DNA of 64,000 bases from Cumulibacter sp047975195 (GTDB lineage: Bacteria > Actinomycetota > Actinomycetes > Mycobacteriales > Antricoccaceae): the NCBI GenBank assembly GCA_047975195.1, contig JBKEDB010000025.1:62001-126000 (forward strand), written 5' to 3'. The first letter of the stretch is position 1; each line of letters starts with the position of its first letter. The notes beneath the pieces are model-generated. The model was not told where the DNA came from, ran no database searches, and saw only the letters and a list, made by a program, of their open reading frames with translations. Positions 35,782-44,796 of this stretch are shown here, piece after piece. The position numbers were made by a program, and so were the translations under genes.

Positions 35782-36673
35782 GGCGCCTCCGATCGGATCG
35801 CCGGGGAACGTGTGGTGAGGTGAGTGAACAGTTCCTGGAGCGGTACGCCGCTGATCTGCAGGCCGTGGCGTGCGGCATCGTTGAGCGCGGATTCGTTCAA
35901 GGTGCCATACACAACGGTTTCGCGAGTCGGACCGAGATCGCGAGTACCGATTACCGGTAGGTCCGCGGTGACCGCTGCGACCGCGTCCGCCGCGCCGACG
36001 ATCGTCGCTCCGCGTTGGCGGACCAGGTCGGCCTCTTCGCTGAGAAGTACCGAGCCCTGATCCAATATGGTGGCCGTTTCCAGCAGGTGCTCAACTTCGT
36101 TGATCAAGTGCGTGGACATCAAGAAGGTGCGCGGGTGTTCGGCGAAGTCGCGCAGCAGTTCGTCGTAGAACATCTGCCGTGCAGGGGCGTCCATACCCAG
36201 GTGAACCTCATCGAACATGGTGACCTCAGCGCGAGTTGCTAGGCCGATGGCGACGCCGAATGCGGACGATTGCCCGCGAGACAACTTGTTGGGCTTGGAT
36301 TTCAGTGTGAGCCCGAACTCGTCGATCAGCCGTTCGGCGTATGCCCGGTCGAAGTGTGGCCGGGCCATTTCGATCCAGTCGAGATTGACGCTGAGCTTTT
36401 GATCTTCAAAGACATCGCCGCTTTCGCGGATCAGGCACACCTGTTCCATCGCTGATTCGTTCTCGAAGGGGTTGATACCGCCGATCTCGATAACACCCTC
36501 GTCAGGTTGGCGGAGGGAGGCCAGCGAGGACAGCAAGGTCGTCTTACCGGCGCCGTTTCGACCCAGCAGCCCGTGGATGCGATTGGCCTCAAGATCCACG
36601 GTCCGGCCGATAGCGCCAGTTCGTCGTCGTAGCGGACGGTGAGCGCGTCAGTTCGAATTCTGTGGCCGGTCAT
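35778..36673 (-). pseudogene. ABC transporter ATP-binding protein (YtrB-like), one frameshift
   Basis: The product resembles the ATPases of YtrA-type operons. Walker A GRNGAGKTTL, signature LSRGQSSAF and Walker B VTMFDEVHLGMD are visible. The first 24 codons (MTGHRIRTDALTVRYDDELA) are in another frame, entered from an ATG that overlaps the GntR stop by 4 bases. One G missing near 36605-36608 explains the break. The larger frame has an internal ATG at 36599, but a protein starting there would lack the first strands of the ATPase fold. Confidence 0.75.
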
Positions 36674-37038
36674 CCGGACAGTCCTTTCGAGGCGCGAGTC
36701 AAATACGCGGTTAGGTCTTCGATGCTGATTCCGAGCACGCGCGCCTCGCGCAGCACGGGGTCTACGCGTTCGGTGAAAAATGTGTCGCGGCGCCCGGCGC
36801 GGAGCCGTTCACGGGCGCCATCCTCGACGAACATGCCGACACCACGCTGTTTGCGCAGAATCCGCTCGTCGACCAGCAATGCAAAGGCCTTAGCTGCTGT
36901 CGCGGGGTTGATGCGGTAGGTCGTCGCGTACTGAGTCGTGGACATGACCTGACCTCCTTCGCTGAGGGCGCCGGAGAGGATCTCGGCGCGGATGGCTTCG
37001 GCGATCTGTTCGTAAATGGGTCCGCGACCGTCGAACAT
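36670..37038 (-). CDS. GntR-family regulator (YtrA subfamily)
   Basis: A 122-residue regulator: winged helix (GPIYEQIAEAIRAEILSGAL, then YRINPATAAKAFALLVDE) and the short helical tail of the YtrA subfamily. Such proteins repress their own operon of ABC transporter genes, and exactly those genes follow with 4-base overlaps. It appears intact although the genes behind it are broken. A perfect palindrome lies in its leader. Confidence 0.85.
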   Translation of the reverse strand: MFDGRGPIYEQIAEAIRAEILSGALSEGGQVMSTTQYATTYRINPATAAKAFALLVDERILRKQRGVGMFVEDGARERLRAGRRDTFFTERVDPVLREARVLGISIEDLTAYLTRASKGLSG

Positions 37039-37056
37039 CTGCGCCCACCTCCTTGC

Positions 37057-37076
37057 TTCATTACTTGACTAATGAA
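37057..37076. promoter_or_regulatory. GntR operator, TTCATTA-N6-TAATGAA
   Basis: TTCATTA (37057-37063) and TAATGAA (37070-37076) form a perfect 7-bp palindrome with a 6-base spacer, 19 bases upstream of the GntR start at 37038. Position and symmetry fit autorepression of the regulator-transporter unit. Confidence 0.65.
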
Positions 37077-37159
37077 CCATAGAACTGTGCGTCGGTCAAC
37101 CGGTTTATCCCCAGCGCAGAAAGCTCGATCGGATGCAACGAGGCTGCACGCATACCAAA

Positions 37160-37197
37160 AACGCCCCGGCGGAGTTCGAAGACTCTGCCGGGGCGTT
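37160..37197 (-). terminator. Intrinsic terminator of the ectoine operon
   Basis: AACGCCCCGGC (37160-37170) pairs with GCCGGGGCGTT (37187-37197), and the inner bases extend the stem with one G-T pair. On the minus strand the hairpin is followed by five T. It lies just after ectD and is a textbook intrinsic terminator. Confidence 0.9.
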
Positions 37198-37208
37198 GAG
37201 GAGATGAC

Positions 37209-38093
37209 TCAGGCGATCGGTGTGTAGTTGCGTTCGGCGACGAACTGCGGGCGTGGTTGCTTAGCCGAGAACGGCGCCACCGGAATGTTCTCCACCGAGT
37301 TGAACACCAGGAATAGGTTCGATCGCGAGTACGGCGTGATGTTGCCGTTGGAAGCGTGCATGCAGTTGGCGTCGAACATCGTCGCGCCGCCCGCCCTACC
37401 CGTCATCACGTCGATGCCGTACTTGTCCGCGAACTCGGTAAGAATCGGGCCGTCGGGCGTACCCGCCCCTTGCATCACCAACGAGTTCTTGTAGTTGTCA
37501 TCCGGAGTCGAACCCACGCATGAGATGTACTCGCGATGCGAGCCCGGCATGATCAACAGCGGCCCGTTGAACGTGTAGTTGTCCGTCATGGAGATCGAGA
37601 TGCTCACCGCACGTGGCGTGGGCATACCGTCCTCCGCGTGCCAAGTCTCGAAATCTGAATGCCAGGAGAAATCCTTACCGGTGAACGCCGGCTTGAAGTT
37701 CACTCGACTCTGATGGATGTATACGTCCGAGCCCAGCACCTGACGCGCCCGATCAACCACCCGCGGGTCGCGTGCGATCGAACCGAACAGCTCATTGCTG
37801 TTATGGATTTCGAAGATCGAGCGCACTTCGCGGCTCTTCGCCTCAGTGACGGTGCGTTCATCAGCTAGCACCCGTGGGTCCTGCGAGAGGCGAGCGAGTT
37901 CATCACGCATCTGCTGGACCTCGTCGCGGGTCACCAAGTCGGCGAACTGTACGTACCCCTTGGACTCCATGTGCTCGACCTCAGCGGCCGTCATCGGCCC
38001 AGTGGCGTTGTGCACGATCGGTCCGGTGCGCGGGATGACACTCTCGCGACCCTCGACTCGCGTAGGGAAGAGATCGGTGATCGTCTGACTCAT
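37209..38093 (-). CDS. ectD: Ectoine hydroxylase
   Basis: A 294-residue Fe(II)/2-oxoglutarate dioxygenase that hydroxylates ectoine to 5-hydroxyectoine. The iron ligands are visible: the H-x-D of WHSDFETWHAEDGMP and a histidine in FDANCMHASNGN. The segment FSWHSDFETWH is the EctD signature. Length fits the family (about 290-310). It is the last gene of the operon, 66 bases after ectC, and ends at a strong terminator. Confidence 0.95.
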   Translation of the reverse strand: MSQTITDLFPTRVEGRESVIPRTGPIVHNATGPMTAAEVEHMESKGYVQFADLVTRDEVQQMRDELARLSQDPRVLADERTVTEAKSREVRSIFEIHNSNELFGSIARDPRVVDRARQVLGSDVYIHQSRVNFKPAFTGKDFSWHSDFETWHAEDGMPTPRAVSISISMTDNYTFNGPLLIMPGSHREYISCVGSTPDDNYKNSLVMQGAGTPDGPILTEFADKYGIDVMTGRAGGATMFDANCMHASNGNITPYSRSNLFLVFNSVENIPVAPFSAKQPRPQFVAERNYTPIA

Positions 38094-38159
38094 CGTTATT
38101 CCTTTCGGGGCGTCCTATGCGGTGACTTTCTTGTTGGGAACTTGCGGGGCGATGGCGGG

Positions 38160-38549
38160 CTAGGCCTCGACGACCAGCGGGTACACGCCGTTCTCGTCGT
38201 GAACTTCGCGACCGGTGACGGGAGGATTGAATACGCACGCCGTGCGGATGTCGGTGGTCGCCTTGACCGTGTGTCGATCGTGCTTGTCCAGCAGATATAC
38301 GGTTCCGGGGCGCAACTCGTGTTCCTCACCGGTGTCCCGGTTCAGGAGCGTGCCGGTGCCTTCGTAGACATATACGCATTCCACATGGTTGGCATACCAA
38401 AACTCCGACTCCGTGCCAGCGCGCAGCAGCGTGTCGTGGAAGGAGAATCCAACCTTGTCGCCGGCGAGCACGAACCGGCGGCTACGCCAGTTCTCCACGT
38501 CAACGTCGCGCTCTCCGCCGTCAAGATCCTCGATATGTATGACCTTCAT
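38160..38549 (-). CDS. ectC: L-ectoine synthase
   Basis: A 129-residue cupin. It cyclises N-gamma-acetyl-diaminobutyrate to ectoine. MKVIHIEDLDGGERDVD at the start, GFSFHDTLLRAGTESEFWY in the middle and GTVYLLDKHDRHTVKA near residue 85 are typical of EctC. It sits 29 bases after ectB. Confidence 0.95.
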   Translation of the reverse strand: MKVIHIEDLDGGERDVDVENWRSRRFVLAGDKVGFSFHDTLLRAGTESEFWYANHVECVYVYEGTGTLLNRDTGEEHELRPGTVYLLDKHDRHTVKATTDIRTACVFNPPVTGREVHDENGVYPLVVEA

Positions 38550-38578
38550 GAATGTCCTCTCAGATGTTGTGGTGTCGA

Positions 38579-39880
38579 CTAGGCCGCGCGAACGGCCTCG
38601 GCGAGGATGGTGAGCCCGCGCTTGAGTTCGGATTCGGTGACCGTCAGCGGCGGCATGACCTTGACAACCTCGCTGCTGGGTCCGGAGGTCTCAATGAGCA
38701 GACCGCGGCGGAATGCTTCCGCGGCGATCTTCTCGGCGCGCTCGAGATCGTCGAAGACGATCCCGGCCAACAGCCCACGGCCTCGGTAACTGGCGTCTTC
38801 GTGCTCGTCGATGATTGCCAGTAGTCCGGAGGTGAGCTGAGCGCAACGCTCTCGAACGGTGTTCTCGAAGGCATCGTCTGCCCAGAACTCGTTGATCGCG
38901 GCAGTCGCGGTGACGAACGCGGGGTTGAATCCGCGGAAGGTTCCGTTGTGCTCGGCCGGCTCCCACAGATCCAACTCAGGGCGCAGGAGGGTGACTGACA
39001 GCGGCAGCCCCATACCGGACAGCGACTTCGACAGGCAGATGATGTCCGGCTCGATACCGGCTTCCTCGAACGAGAAAAAGGCTCCGGTGCGCCCGCATCC
39101 GGCTTGCACGTCGTCGATGATCAGCAGCACTTCGAAACGGCGGCACAGTGCCGAAAGGTCGCGTAACCACTCATTTCGTGCAGCGCGCAGGCCGCCCTCG
39201 CCCTGTACGGTCTCGACGATCACGGCGGCCGGTAGGTCGACGCCCGAACCACTGTCCGCCCACACCGACTCGAGCCAGTGGAAGTCGGGAGTTGCGCCGT
39301 CGAAGTAGTCGTCGTACGGCGCCGTCTGAGAGTGGTACAGCGGCGCTCCAGCACCTTCGCGCTTCATCGAGTTGCCGGTAACAGCCAGCGAGCCGAGGGT
39401 CATTCCGTGGAATGCGTTGGTGAACGAGACGATGTACGGACGCCCGGTGGCCTTGCGGGCGATCTTCAGCGCGGTCTCGACGGAGTTCGTTCCGGTCGGG
39501 CCAGGCAGTTGGATTTTGTGATCCATACCCCGCGGTTGCAGGATCTTTTCTTCAAACGCTGCCAGGAATGCCCGCTTCGCGGGGGTGTACATGTCCAGGG
39601 CGTGGACGACATTGTCCTCTGCGAGGTAGTCCAGTAGCGCGCCCTTGATGGCCGGATGGTTGTGTCCATAGTTCAGTGCGCCCGCTCCGGAGAAGAAGTC
39701 CAGATAGGTCGTGCCGTCCTCAGTGACTTGCTCAGCGCCGCGGGCGCGATCGAACACGACCGGCCAGCTGCGGCAGTAACTGCGAACTTGTGATTCGCGC
39801 CGCTCGAAGATATCGGTTGCGGGGCTCACCCGCTTGTCGGACTCTCCGGACTGTTCGGGAGAGGAGATCGTGGCAGTCAT
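38579..39880 (-). CDS. ectB: Diaminobutyrate--2-oxoglutarate aminotransferase
   Basis: A 433-residue class III PLP aminotransferase that makes L-2,4-diaminobutyrate from aspartate semialdehyde and glutamate. The PLP lysine is in CLSKSLSGMGLPLSV, with the aspartate of IIDDVQAGCGRTG upstream. It begins 44 bases after ectA. gdhA elsewhere in the window can supply the amino donor. Confidence 0.95.
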   Translation of the reverse strand: MTATISSPEQSGESDKRVSPATDIFERRESQVRSYCRSWPVVFDRARGAEQVTEDGTTYLDFFSGAGALNYGHNHPAIKGALLDYLAEDNVVHALDMYTPAKRAFLAAFEEKILQPRGMDHKIQLPGPTGTNSVETALKIARKATGRPYIVSFTNAFHGMTLGSLAVTGNSMKREGAGAPLYHSQTAPYDDYFDGATPDFHWLESVWADSGSGVDLPAAVIVETVQGEGGLRAARNEWLRDLSALCRRFEVLLIIDDVQAGCGRTGAFFSFEEAGIEPDIICLSKSLSGMGLPLSVTLLRPELDLWEPAEHNGTFRGFNPAFVTATAAINEFWADDAFENTVRERCAQLTSGLLAIIDEHEDASYRGRGLLAGIVFDDLERAEKIAAEAFRRGLLIETSGPSSEVVKVMPPLTVTESELKRGLTILAEAVRAA

Positions 39881-39924
39881 TCTTTTCTCCTTGGTTAGGG
39901 AAGTGACTTGGATCGGGTACTCGC

Positions 39925-40419
39925 TTAGTGGAGTGGGGAGATGCGATGTAGCAACTCGGGTTCATGCTCGCCGCCATCGGGGAAGGCGTCGGCAGTGAAG
40001 AGGTCCGCGACCGTGTGTTCGGCGCCACGGCGTCGCGCCCAAGAACTGAACAACGCGATCGACTCGGGGTTGTCCGCGGTGATGGTGGTCTCCAAGGCGT
40101 GTGCGCCAGTGCGCTCAGCCAGTTCGTCCAGCATCCGCCCTGCCAAACCACGCCCGCGGCAGGCCTCGTCCACGGCGACCTGCCACACCATGAGGGTGTC
40201 GGGCGCATCGGGACGGATATAGCCACTGACGAACCCACCTACGACGCCGTCCACCTCGGCTACCACGGAGGTTGCAGCGAAGTCGCGCGCCCACAGCAAG
40301 TAGGCGTATGGCGTGTTGAGGTCGAGTCTTTCTGAGTCACGCGCGACCCGCCACATGGCGGATCCGTCCTCGATAGTCGGTTCACGAAGTTTGTCCGACA
40401 AGGACTTCGCGGACTGCAT
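39925..40419 (-). CDS. ectA: L-2,4-diaminobutyric acid acetyltransferase
   Basis: A 164-residue GNAT-fold enzyme that acetylates diaminobutyrate with acetyl-CoA. The CoA-binding motif VDEACRGRGLAGRMLDEL is near residue 83. It is the first gene of ectABCD; GGAGG lies about 10 bases upstream of ATG 40419. The operon should make ectoine and hydroxyectoine, compatible solutes for osmotic and temperature stress. Confidence 0.95.
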   Translation of the reverse strand: MQSAKSLSDKLREPTIEDGSAMWRVARDSERLDLNTPYAYLLWARDFAATSVVAEVDGVVGGFVSGYIRPDAPDTLMVWQVAVDEACRGRGLAGRMLDELAERTGAHALETTITADNPESIALFSSWARRRGAEHTVADLFTADAFPDGGEHEPELLHRISPLH

Positions 40420-41012
40420 TAAGCGATCGCCTCCGGTGCGGTTCGGATCCCGCCGCGACGGTGTGGGGATGAACCCACGGAGAAGCGGCGGGTGTATCAG
40501 CGCCTAGCAGGGCCCGGGAATGGGTATCGACCGCGCCTGAATCTCAGCCGCGGGAGCCCGCCTGGTGCCGTCCAGCGGGTAACGGCAGTTCCTTTTTGAC
40601 CTGCGCGTCGAGCTCGCGGGCCGCGTCAGCGGCACTGGTTCGAACGTGCTGAGGCGCTCCGCCACGGAGCCCTCCCGCGAGCAGGCCCGGCAACGCGCCG
40701 GGACCGATCTGGACCGTTAGATACAATACGTGATCTAGCGATTTTGTCGACTTCGGCGAGGGTCGGGTTCCTCACCGGGGACGTGGCGCACAGTTAGGAA
40801 ACCCGCGCGCGTTAACAGAGTCTGTTGGAAACGTCTATGAGCAAGGTCAAACTCGGCCGGATTGTGGCGGAGCAGAGACATATGGTGCGCAGAAACCTGA
40901 CTCCGCCGATTCAAAAGTGTGCGACATGCGCAGAGTTACCGCACTGTCCTTGTGCGATCGTTACCAATTGGCCGGAATCAGCCACATGTACGTCGCTCGT
41001 TAAGATTGCAGT
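40420..41012. other. 593-base region between ectA and the methyltransferase
   Basis: It holds the ectoine operon promoter region and the promoter of the divergent methyltransferase. I see no gene I can support. A 60-codon minus-strand frame (40544-40726) containing IGPGALPGLLAGGLRGG and ARELDAQVKKELPLPAG looks protein-like in composition but has no recognisable family. No clear MarR-type EctR site was found. Confidence 0.5.
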
Positions 41013-41630
41013 ATGAGCGACGGCGGCGAGCACTACTTTTCTCAGACGCCCGATACCCGTAGCGAACCACGCGATGTCGACGTGTTGTTACCTGATGTTT
41101 CATTGACGCTCACCAGCGACCGCGGGGTGTTCAGTTACGGTCGACTCGACGATGCGACTCGAATCTTCTTGGAATCAGCACCACCGCCACCGGCATCTGG
41201 ATCTCTGCTGGACCTGGGATGCGGATATGGGCCGATTGCGCTCACTCTAGCGGCGCGATCACCGCGCAGCGATGTTATCGCTGTCGACGTGAACGAGCGA
41301 GCGCGTTCGCTCACAGCTGCGAACGCGCAGCGCTATGCGTTGAGCAACGTGACGGTATGCGCGCCCGAAGCGGTCGCCGGCGACATCGTGTTCGACGCGA
41401 TCTACTCCAACCCGCCGATTAGGATCGGCAAGCGCCCGCTACAGGCCTTGTTGCTGCAATGGTTAGGGCGTCTGGCGCCCGACGGTGTGGCGTACTTCGT
41501 GGTGAGTAAACATCTCGGCTCTGATTCGTTGACGGGATGGCTTACTGGTCAAGGATTTGGCGTCGAGCGCATATCGTCACGCAATAGTTATCGCACCCTA
41601 CAAGTGCGCCAGGAAAGGGAAGTGCGATGA
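41013..41630 (+). CDS. Class I SAM methyltransferase (RsmC/RlmG-like)
   Basis: A 205-residue methyltransferase of the small-domain (MTS) type. Motif I LLDLGCGYGPIALTLA is near residue 65, the acidic motif II reads VIAVDVNERA and motif IV is NPPIRIGK. N-P-P-[IF]-R-x-G-K is typical of enzymes that methylate guanine N2 in 16S or 23S rRNA. The stop overlaps the SpoU gene start by 4 bases, so two RNA-modification genes are coupled. Confidence 0.85.
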   Translation: MSDGGEHYFSQTPDTRSEPRDVDVLLPDVSLTLTSDRGVFSYGRLDDATRIFLESAPPPPASGSLLDLGCGYGPIALTLAARSPRSDVIAVDVNERARSLTAANAQRYALSNVTVCAPEAVAGDIVFDAIYSNPPIRIGKRPLQALLLQWLGRLAPDGVAYFVVSKHLGSDSLTGWLTGQGFGVERISSRNSYRTLQVRQEREVR

Positions 41631-42187
41631 GCCAACTGCGAGGAACAGATCTGAAGCGCCTGCACCGCAGTTGGAAACGTACCGACCCACCCGAACTCGC
41701 ATTGGTGCTGGAGTCTGTGGCCTCACCGTGGAACGCGGGCGCGATTATTCGTACGGCGGCAGCGCTCGGCGTACGACAGTTGTACCTCGGCGGGGACTCG
41801 GCCGCGCCCCGGTCGCCAAAGACTCAGAAGACCGCGCTGGGCACCGACCGATACCTGACGTACACGGCGTACGACGACGGGCTCGCGGCGATCGCTGCGG
41901 CGCAACACGACGGTTACGCGGTTGTCGCGCTTGAGCTTGCCGACGAATCGCGCCCGTTGCACGAGATCGACCTGATGAAGCCGTCGGCGCTACTGCTTGG
42001 ACATGAGGATCGTGGGGTGAGTGCGGCGGCGCTAGCTGCCGTGGACGCCGTCGGTTTCCTGCCGCAAATAGGCCGGGTCGGCTCGCTCAATGTAGCGAGT
42101 GCGGCGTCGATCGCGATGTACGAAGCGCGCCGTCAGTATTGGAGTTCGTTGGCGCAGACCCCGCAATGGGGCGTGCAGGCCGATTAG
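41627..42187 (+). CDS. TrmH/SpoU-family RNA 2'-O-methyltransferase
   Basis: A 186-residue SPOUT enzyme. The knot motifs are present: SPWNAGAIIRTAAALG (motif 1), LLLGHEDRGVS (motif 2) and GSLNVASAASIAMYEARRQY (motif 3). It should methylate a ribose 2'-OH in tRNA or rRNA. Short length without an extra N-terminal domain fits TrmH rather than RlmB. It converges with the mannosyltransferase gene, with a few bases of overlap. Confidence 0.85.
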   Translation: MSQLRGTDLKRLHRSWKRTDPPELALVLESVASPWNAGAIIRTAAALGVRQLYLGGDSAAPRSPKTQKTALGTDRYLTYTAYDDGLAAIAAAQHDGYAVVALELADESRPLHEIDLMKPSALLLGHEDRGVSAAALAAVDAVGFLPQIGRVGSLNVASAASIAMYEARRQYWSSLAQTPQWGVQAD

Positions 42188-43722
42188 CCCCACGTGCTCA
42201 ACCACATCCGCGCCGAACGTTCCTCGGCGCTCATGTCGCTACCGTTGAGCACGGGGAGGAAGAATACGAACAGCACGATCACCAACGCCAGGTAGGCAGA
42301 TACCCCGGCCGCGCCTGCCGTGCGGCGCGGCGGCGGGTCTGAGCGGGAGCCCAGCACGTCCTGCAGACACAGCGCGATCGCCAGTATGAAGAACGGCACC
42401 ACTGGCGCCATATAAAACATGAACATCGTCCGATCGGCATTGATTAGCCACAATCCCCAACCGGCGACTATTCCGCCGATCACGGCCGCGGCCGCCCAGT
42501 CGCGGCGCGTGATGAGCCGCCAGCAGCACCACAGTGCGGCAAGCGCGAACACCCACCACAATGCAGGGTTGCCGATCATCACAATCGTGTTCCAGGTGTC
42601 GGTGCCCTGCTGGTTGAACTGGTCGTTGAGCATGAGCACGGGCCGACCGGTGAACAGCCACGACCAAGGCCCGGACTCAAACGGATGGGGGCTGGACAGT
42701 TCGTTGTGAAAGGTCAGCCACTCGCCTTGCATGTGCCACCAGGACCGTATCGCCTCCGGAATGAAGGGAAAGTCGCTTTCGCGGCCTTCGGCCCAGTGCC
42801 GTCCTTGCGCCGATTCGCCAGCGAACCAGCCGATCCAGCTCGCTAGATAGGTGAGGGCGGGTACGAGCGCCAAATCCCAGAACGCGAACGGTAGCGACCG
42901 GCGTATCGCCACGACGTACGGCCGTCGAAGTCCGATCAGCCGGTATGCGCCGACATCCCACCACACGGACAGGATTGCGAAGATGGCGAGGAAGTAACCG
43001 CCGCTCCATTTCACCGACATCGCCAGGCCGAAGCAGACGCCGGCGGCCAGGCGCCACCAGCGGAAGCCAACGGCCGGGCCCCAACGGCCATACGGCCGTC
43101 CCGAGTCGTACGCTGCGGCGAGTTGTGCGCGAAACCGGTCGCGATCCAGCACGATGCAGACGAACCCGGCAAGAACCCACACCTGCAGGAAGATGTCCAG
43201 GATTCCGGTGCGGCTCAGCACGAACGAGAAGCCGTCACAGGCCAGCATGATCCCGGCTGCCAGACCCAGGAACGTCGATCGGGTCATCCGGCGGACCACG
43301 AACGTCAGCAGCGCGATCGCGATTACGCCCGCGAGTACCGCGCTAAAGCGCCACCCGTTCGGCGTGTAGCCGAATAGCCACTCGCCAAGCGCGATGTTCC
43401 ATTTACCGAACGGCGGGTGGACGATGAAGTAATACGCACGGTTCTCCTCGAACCCGTACCGCAGAATCTGTTCGGCCTCGGGCACGTAATACGCCTCGTC
43501 GAAGACCAGGCGCTGGGGAAAACCGAGATTCACCAGTCGGATGATCGCGGCGGCGAGCACCAGCATGAGCGTCGCGATCCAGGCGCGGGCAGTATCGGCA
43601 GGCATCGGTGGTGCGAGCCGTCGTACGACGTCCCCTCGGCGCTGCGCCTGGACGTCGAGCGCGAGGGCCGGACGCCGGGAATCAATGGTGAGCGTGGAAG
43701 TCACTGGGGCGTCGGCGGGCAT
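42184..43722 (-). CDS. pmt: Polyprenyl-phosphate-mannose--protein mannosyltransferase (PMT family, GT39)
   Basis: A 512-residue membrane enzyme with about ten transmembrane helices. The catalytic D-E of the first external loop is in VFDEAYYVPEA, followed by HPPFGKWNIALGEWLFGY, typical of bacterial PMT proteins. It moves mannose from polyprenyl phosphate to Ser/Thr of exported proteins. ATG 43722 is the likeliest start; GTG 43739 lies in frame with it only if read as an extended N-terminus. It is divergent from rsmI, an arrangement known from Mycobacterium. Confidence 0.85.
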   Translation of the reverse strand: MPADAPVTSTLTIDSRRPALALDVQAQRRGDVVRRLAPPMPADTARAWIATLMLVLAAAIIRLVNLGFPQRLVFDEAYYVPEAEQILRYGFEENRAYYFIVHPPFGKWNIALGEWLFGYTPNGWRFSAVLAGVIAIALLTFVVRRMTRSTFLGLAAGIMLACDGFSFVLSRTGILDIFLQVWVLAGFVCIVLDRDRFRAQLAAAYDSGRPYGRWGPAVGFRWWRLAAGVCFGLAMSVKWSGGYFLAIFAILSVWWDVGAYRLIGLRRPYVVAIRRSLPFAFWDLALVPALTYLASWIGWFAGESAQGRHWAEGRESDFPFIPEAIRSWWHMQGEWLTFHNELSSPHPFESGPWSWLFTGRPVLMLNDQFNQQGTDTWNTIVMIGNPALWWVFALAALWCCWRLITRRDWAAAAVIGGIVAGWGLWLINADRTMFMFYMAPVVPFFILAIALCLQDVLGSRSDPPPRRTAGAAGVSAYLALVIVLFVFFLPVLNGSDMSAEERSARMWLSTWG

Positions 43723-43804
43723 TGATGCGGCGTCGTCACTCACGGGTGTAGATCGTAGGCTGAGCGGCGTGAATAATGTGCGCGGCGGACTCGGAGCATG
43801 GCGA

Positions 43805-44635
43805 ATGCCGCCCGGAACGCTGGTGCTCGCCGGCACACCGCTGGGCAATCGTGAGGATTCCAGCGACCGGCTACGGACCGCACTGGCCGACGCGGACATC
43901 ATCGCCGCCGAGGACACCCGTCGTACGAAACGCCTCGCGGCCGACCTGGGCGTGACGCTGACGGCCAGGGTCGTGTCCTATTACGACCATCGAGAGGCCG
44001 AACGGGCGAAGGAACTCGTCGAGGCGCTACGTGCAGGATCGTCGGTGCTGGTCGTGTCAGATGCCGGGATGCCGACGGTCTCCGACCCGGGGTACCGAGT
44101 GGTCGACGCGGCGGTGGACGCCGGGCTGCCGGTCACCTGCTTGCCGGGACCGTCTGCGGTGACCGTTGCGTTGGCGCTGTCCGGATTGCCGAGCGACCGG
44201 TTCTGCTTCGAAGGGTTCGTGCCACGTAGGCCGGGGGAGCGAGCACGGATGCTGGCGCAGTTGGTCACCGAGCCCCGCACCGTGATCGCGTTCGAAGCGC
44301 CGCACCGGATAGCCGCCACGCTCGAGGCGTGCGTCGAGGTCCTCGGCGGTGAGCGTCGCGGCGCGGTATGTCGCGAACTGACGAAGACGTACGAGGAGGT
44401 CAAGCGTGGCACGCTGGCCGAACTCGCAGCGTGGGCTGCCGATGGGGTGCGCGGTGAAATTACGCTGGTGATCGCCGGCGCCCAACCGCGTCGCGAGTTG
44501 GGCGCCGACGAGTTGCGCGCGCTGGTGGCCAAAGAGGTCGATGTTGGCTCCAGCAAGAAGGACGCCGTCGCACTGGTAGCGGCAGCGACCGGCACGCCTA
44601 AGCGCGCTGTGTTCGACGCCTTCCACGCCCATTAG
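43805..44635 (+). CDS. rsmI: 16S rRNA (cytidine-2'-O)-methyltransferase
   Basis: A 276-residue tetrapyrrole-methylase-fold protein that methylates the ribose of C1402 in 16S rRNA. Signatures: TLVLAGTPLGNREDSSDRL, AAEDTRRTKRLAA, VVSDAGMPTVSDPGYRVV and LPGPSAVTVALALSGLPSD. ATG 43805 follows GGAG and puts the first motif near the N-terminus as in homologues; GTG 43769 is an alternative. Confidence 0.9.
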   Translation: MPPGTLVLAGTPLGNREDSSDRLRTALADADIIAAEDTRRTKRLAADLGVTLTARVVSYYDHREAERAKELVEALRAGSSVLVVSDAGMPTVSDPGYRVVDAAVDAGLPVTCLPGPSAVTVALALSGLPSDRFCFEGFVPRRPGERARMLAQLVTEPRTVIAFEAPHRIAATLEACVEVLGGERRGAVCRELTKTYEEVKRGTLAELAAWAADGVRGEITLVIAGAQPRRELGADELRALVAKEVDVGSSKKDAVALVAAATGTPKRAVFDAFHAH

Positions 44636-44796
44636 TCGCCGCCTACGCGCCGTGGGTTAGACGGGACGGCGCCACTCAAGGAAGCGCGCGCCGGTGGTCA
44701 GGTCCAGTGAGGTCTCCGCGCGGTAGGTGAGATCCGGCGGCGGTCCGCGATATCGATATCCCGACAGTCGGGCGGCACCTCACGCGATGGAGGGCG

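Noticed and set aside
40825..41016. A 63-codon cysteine-containing plus-strand frame ahead of the methyltransferase
   Set aside because: No ribosome-binding site or recognisable motif, and it overlaps the promoter region.
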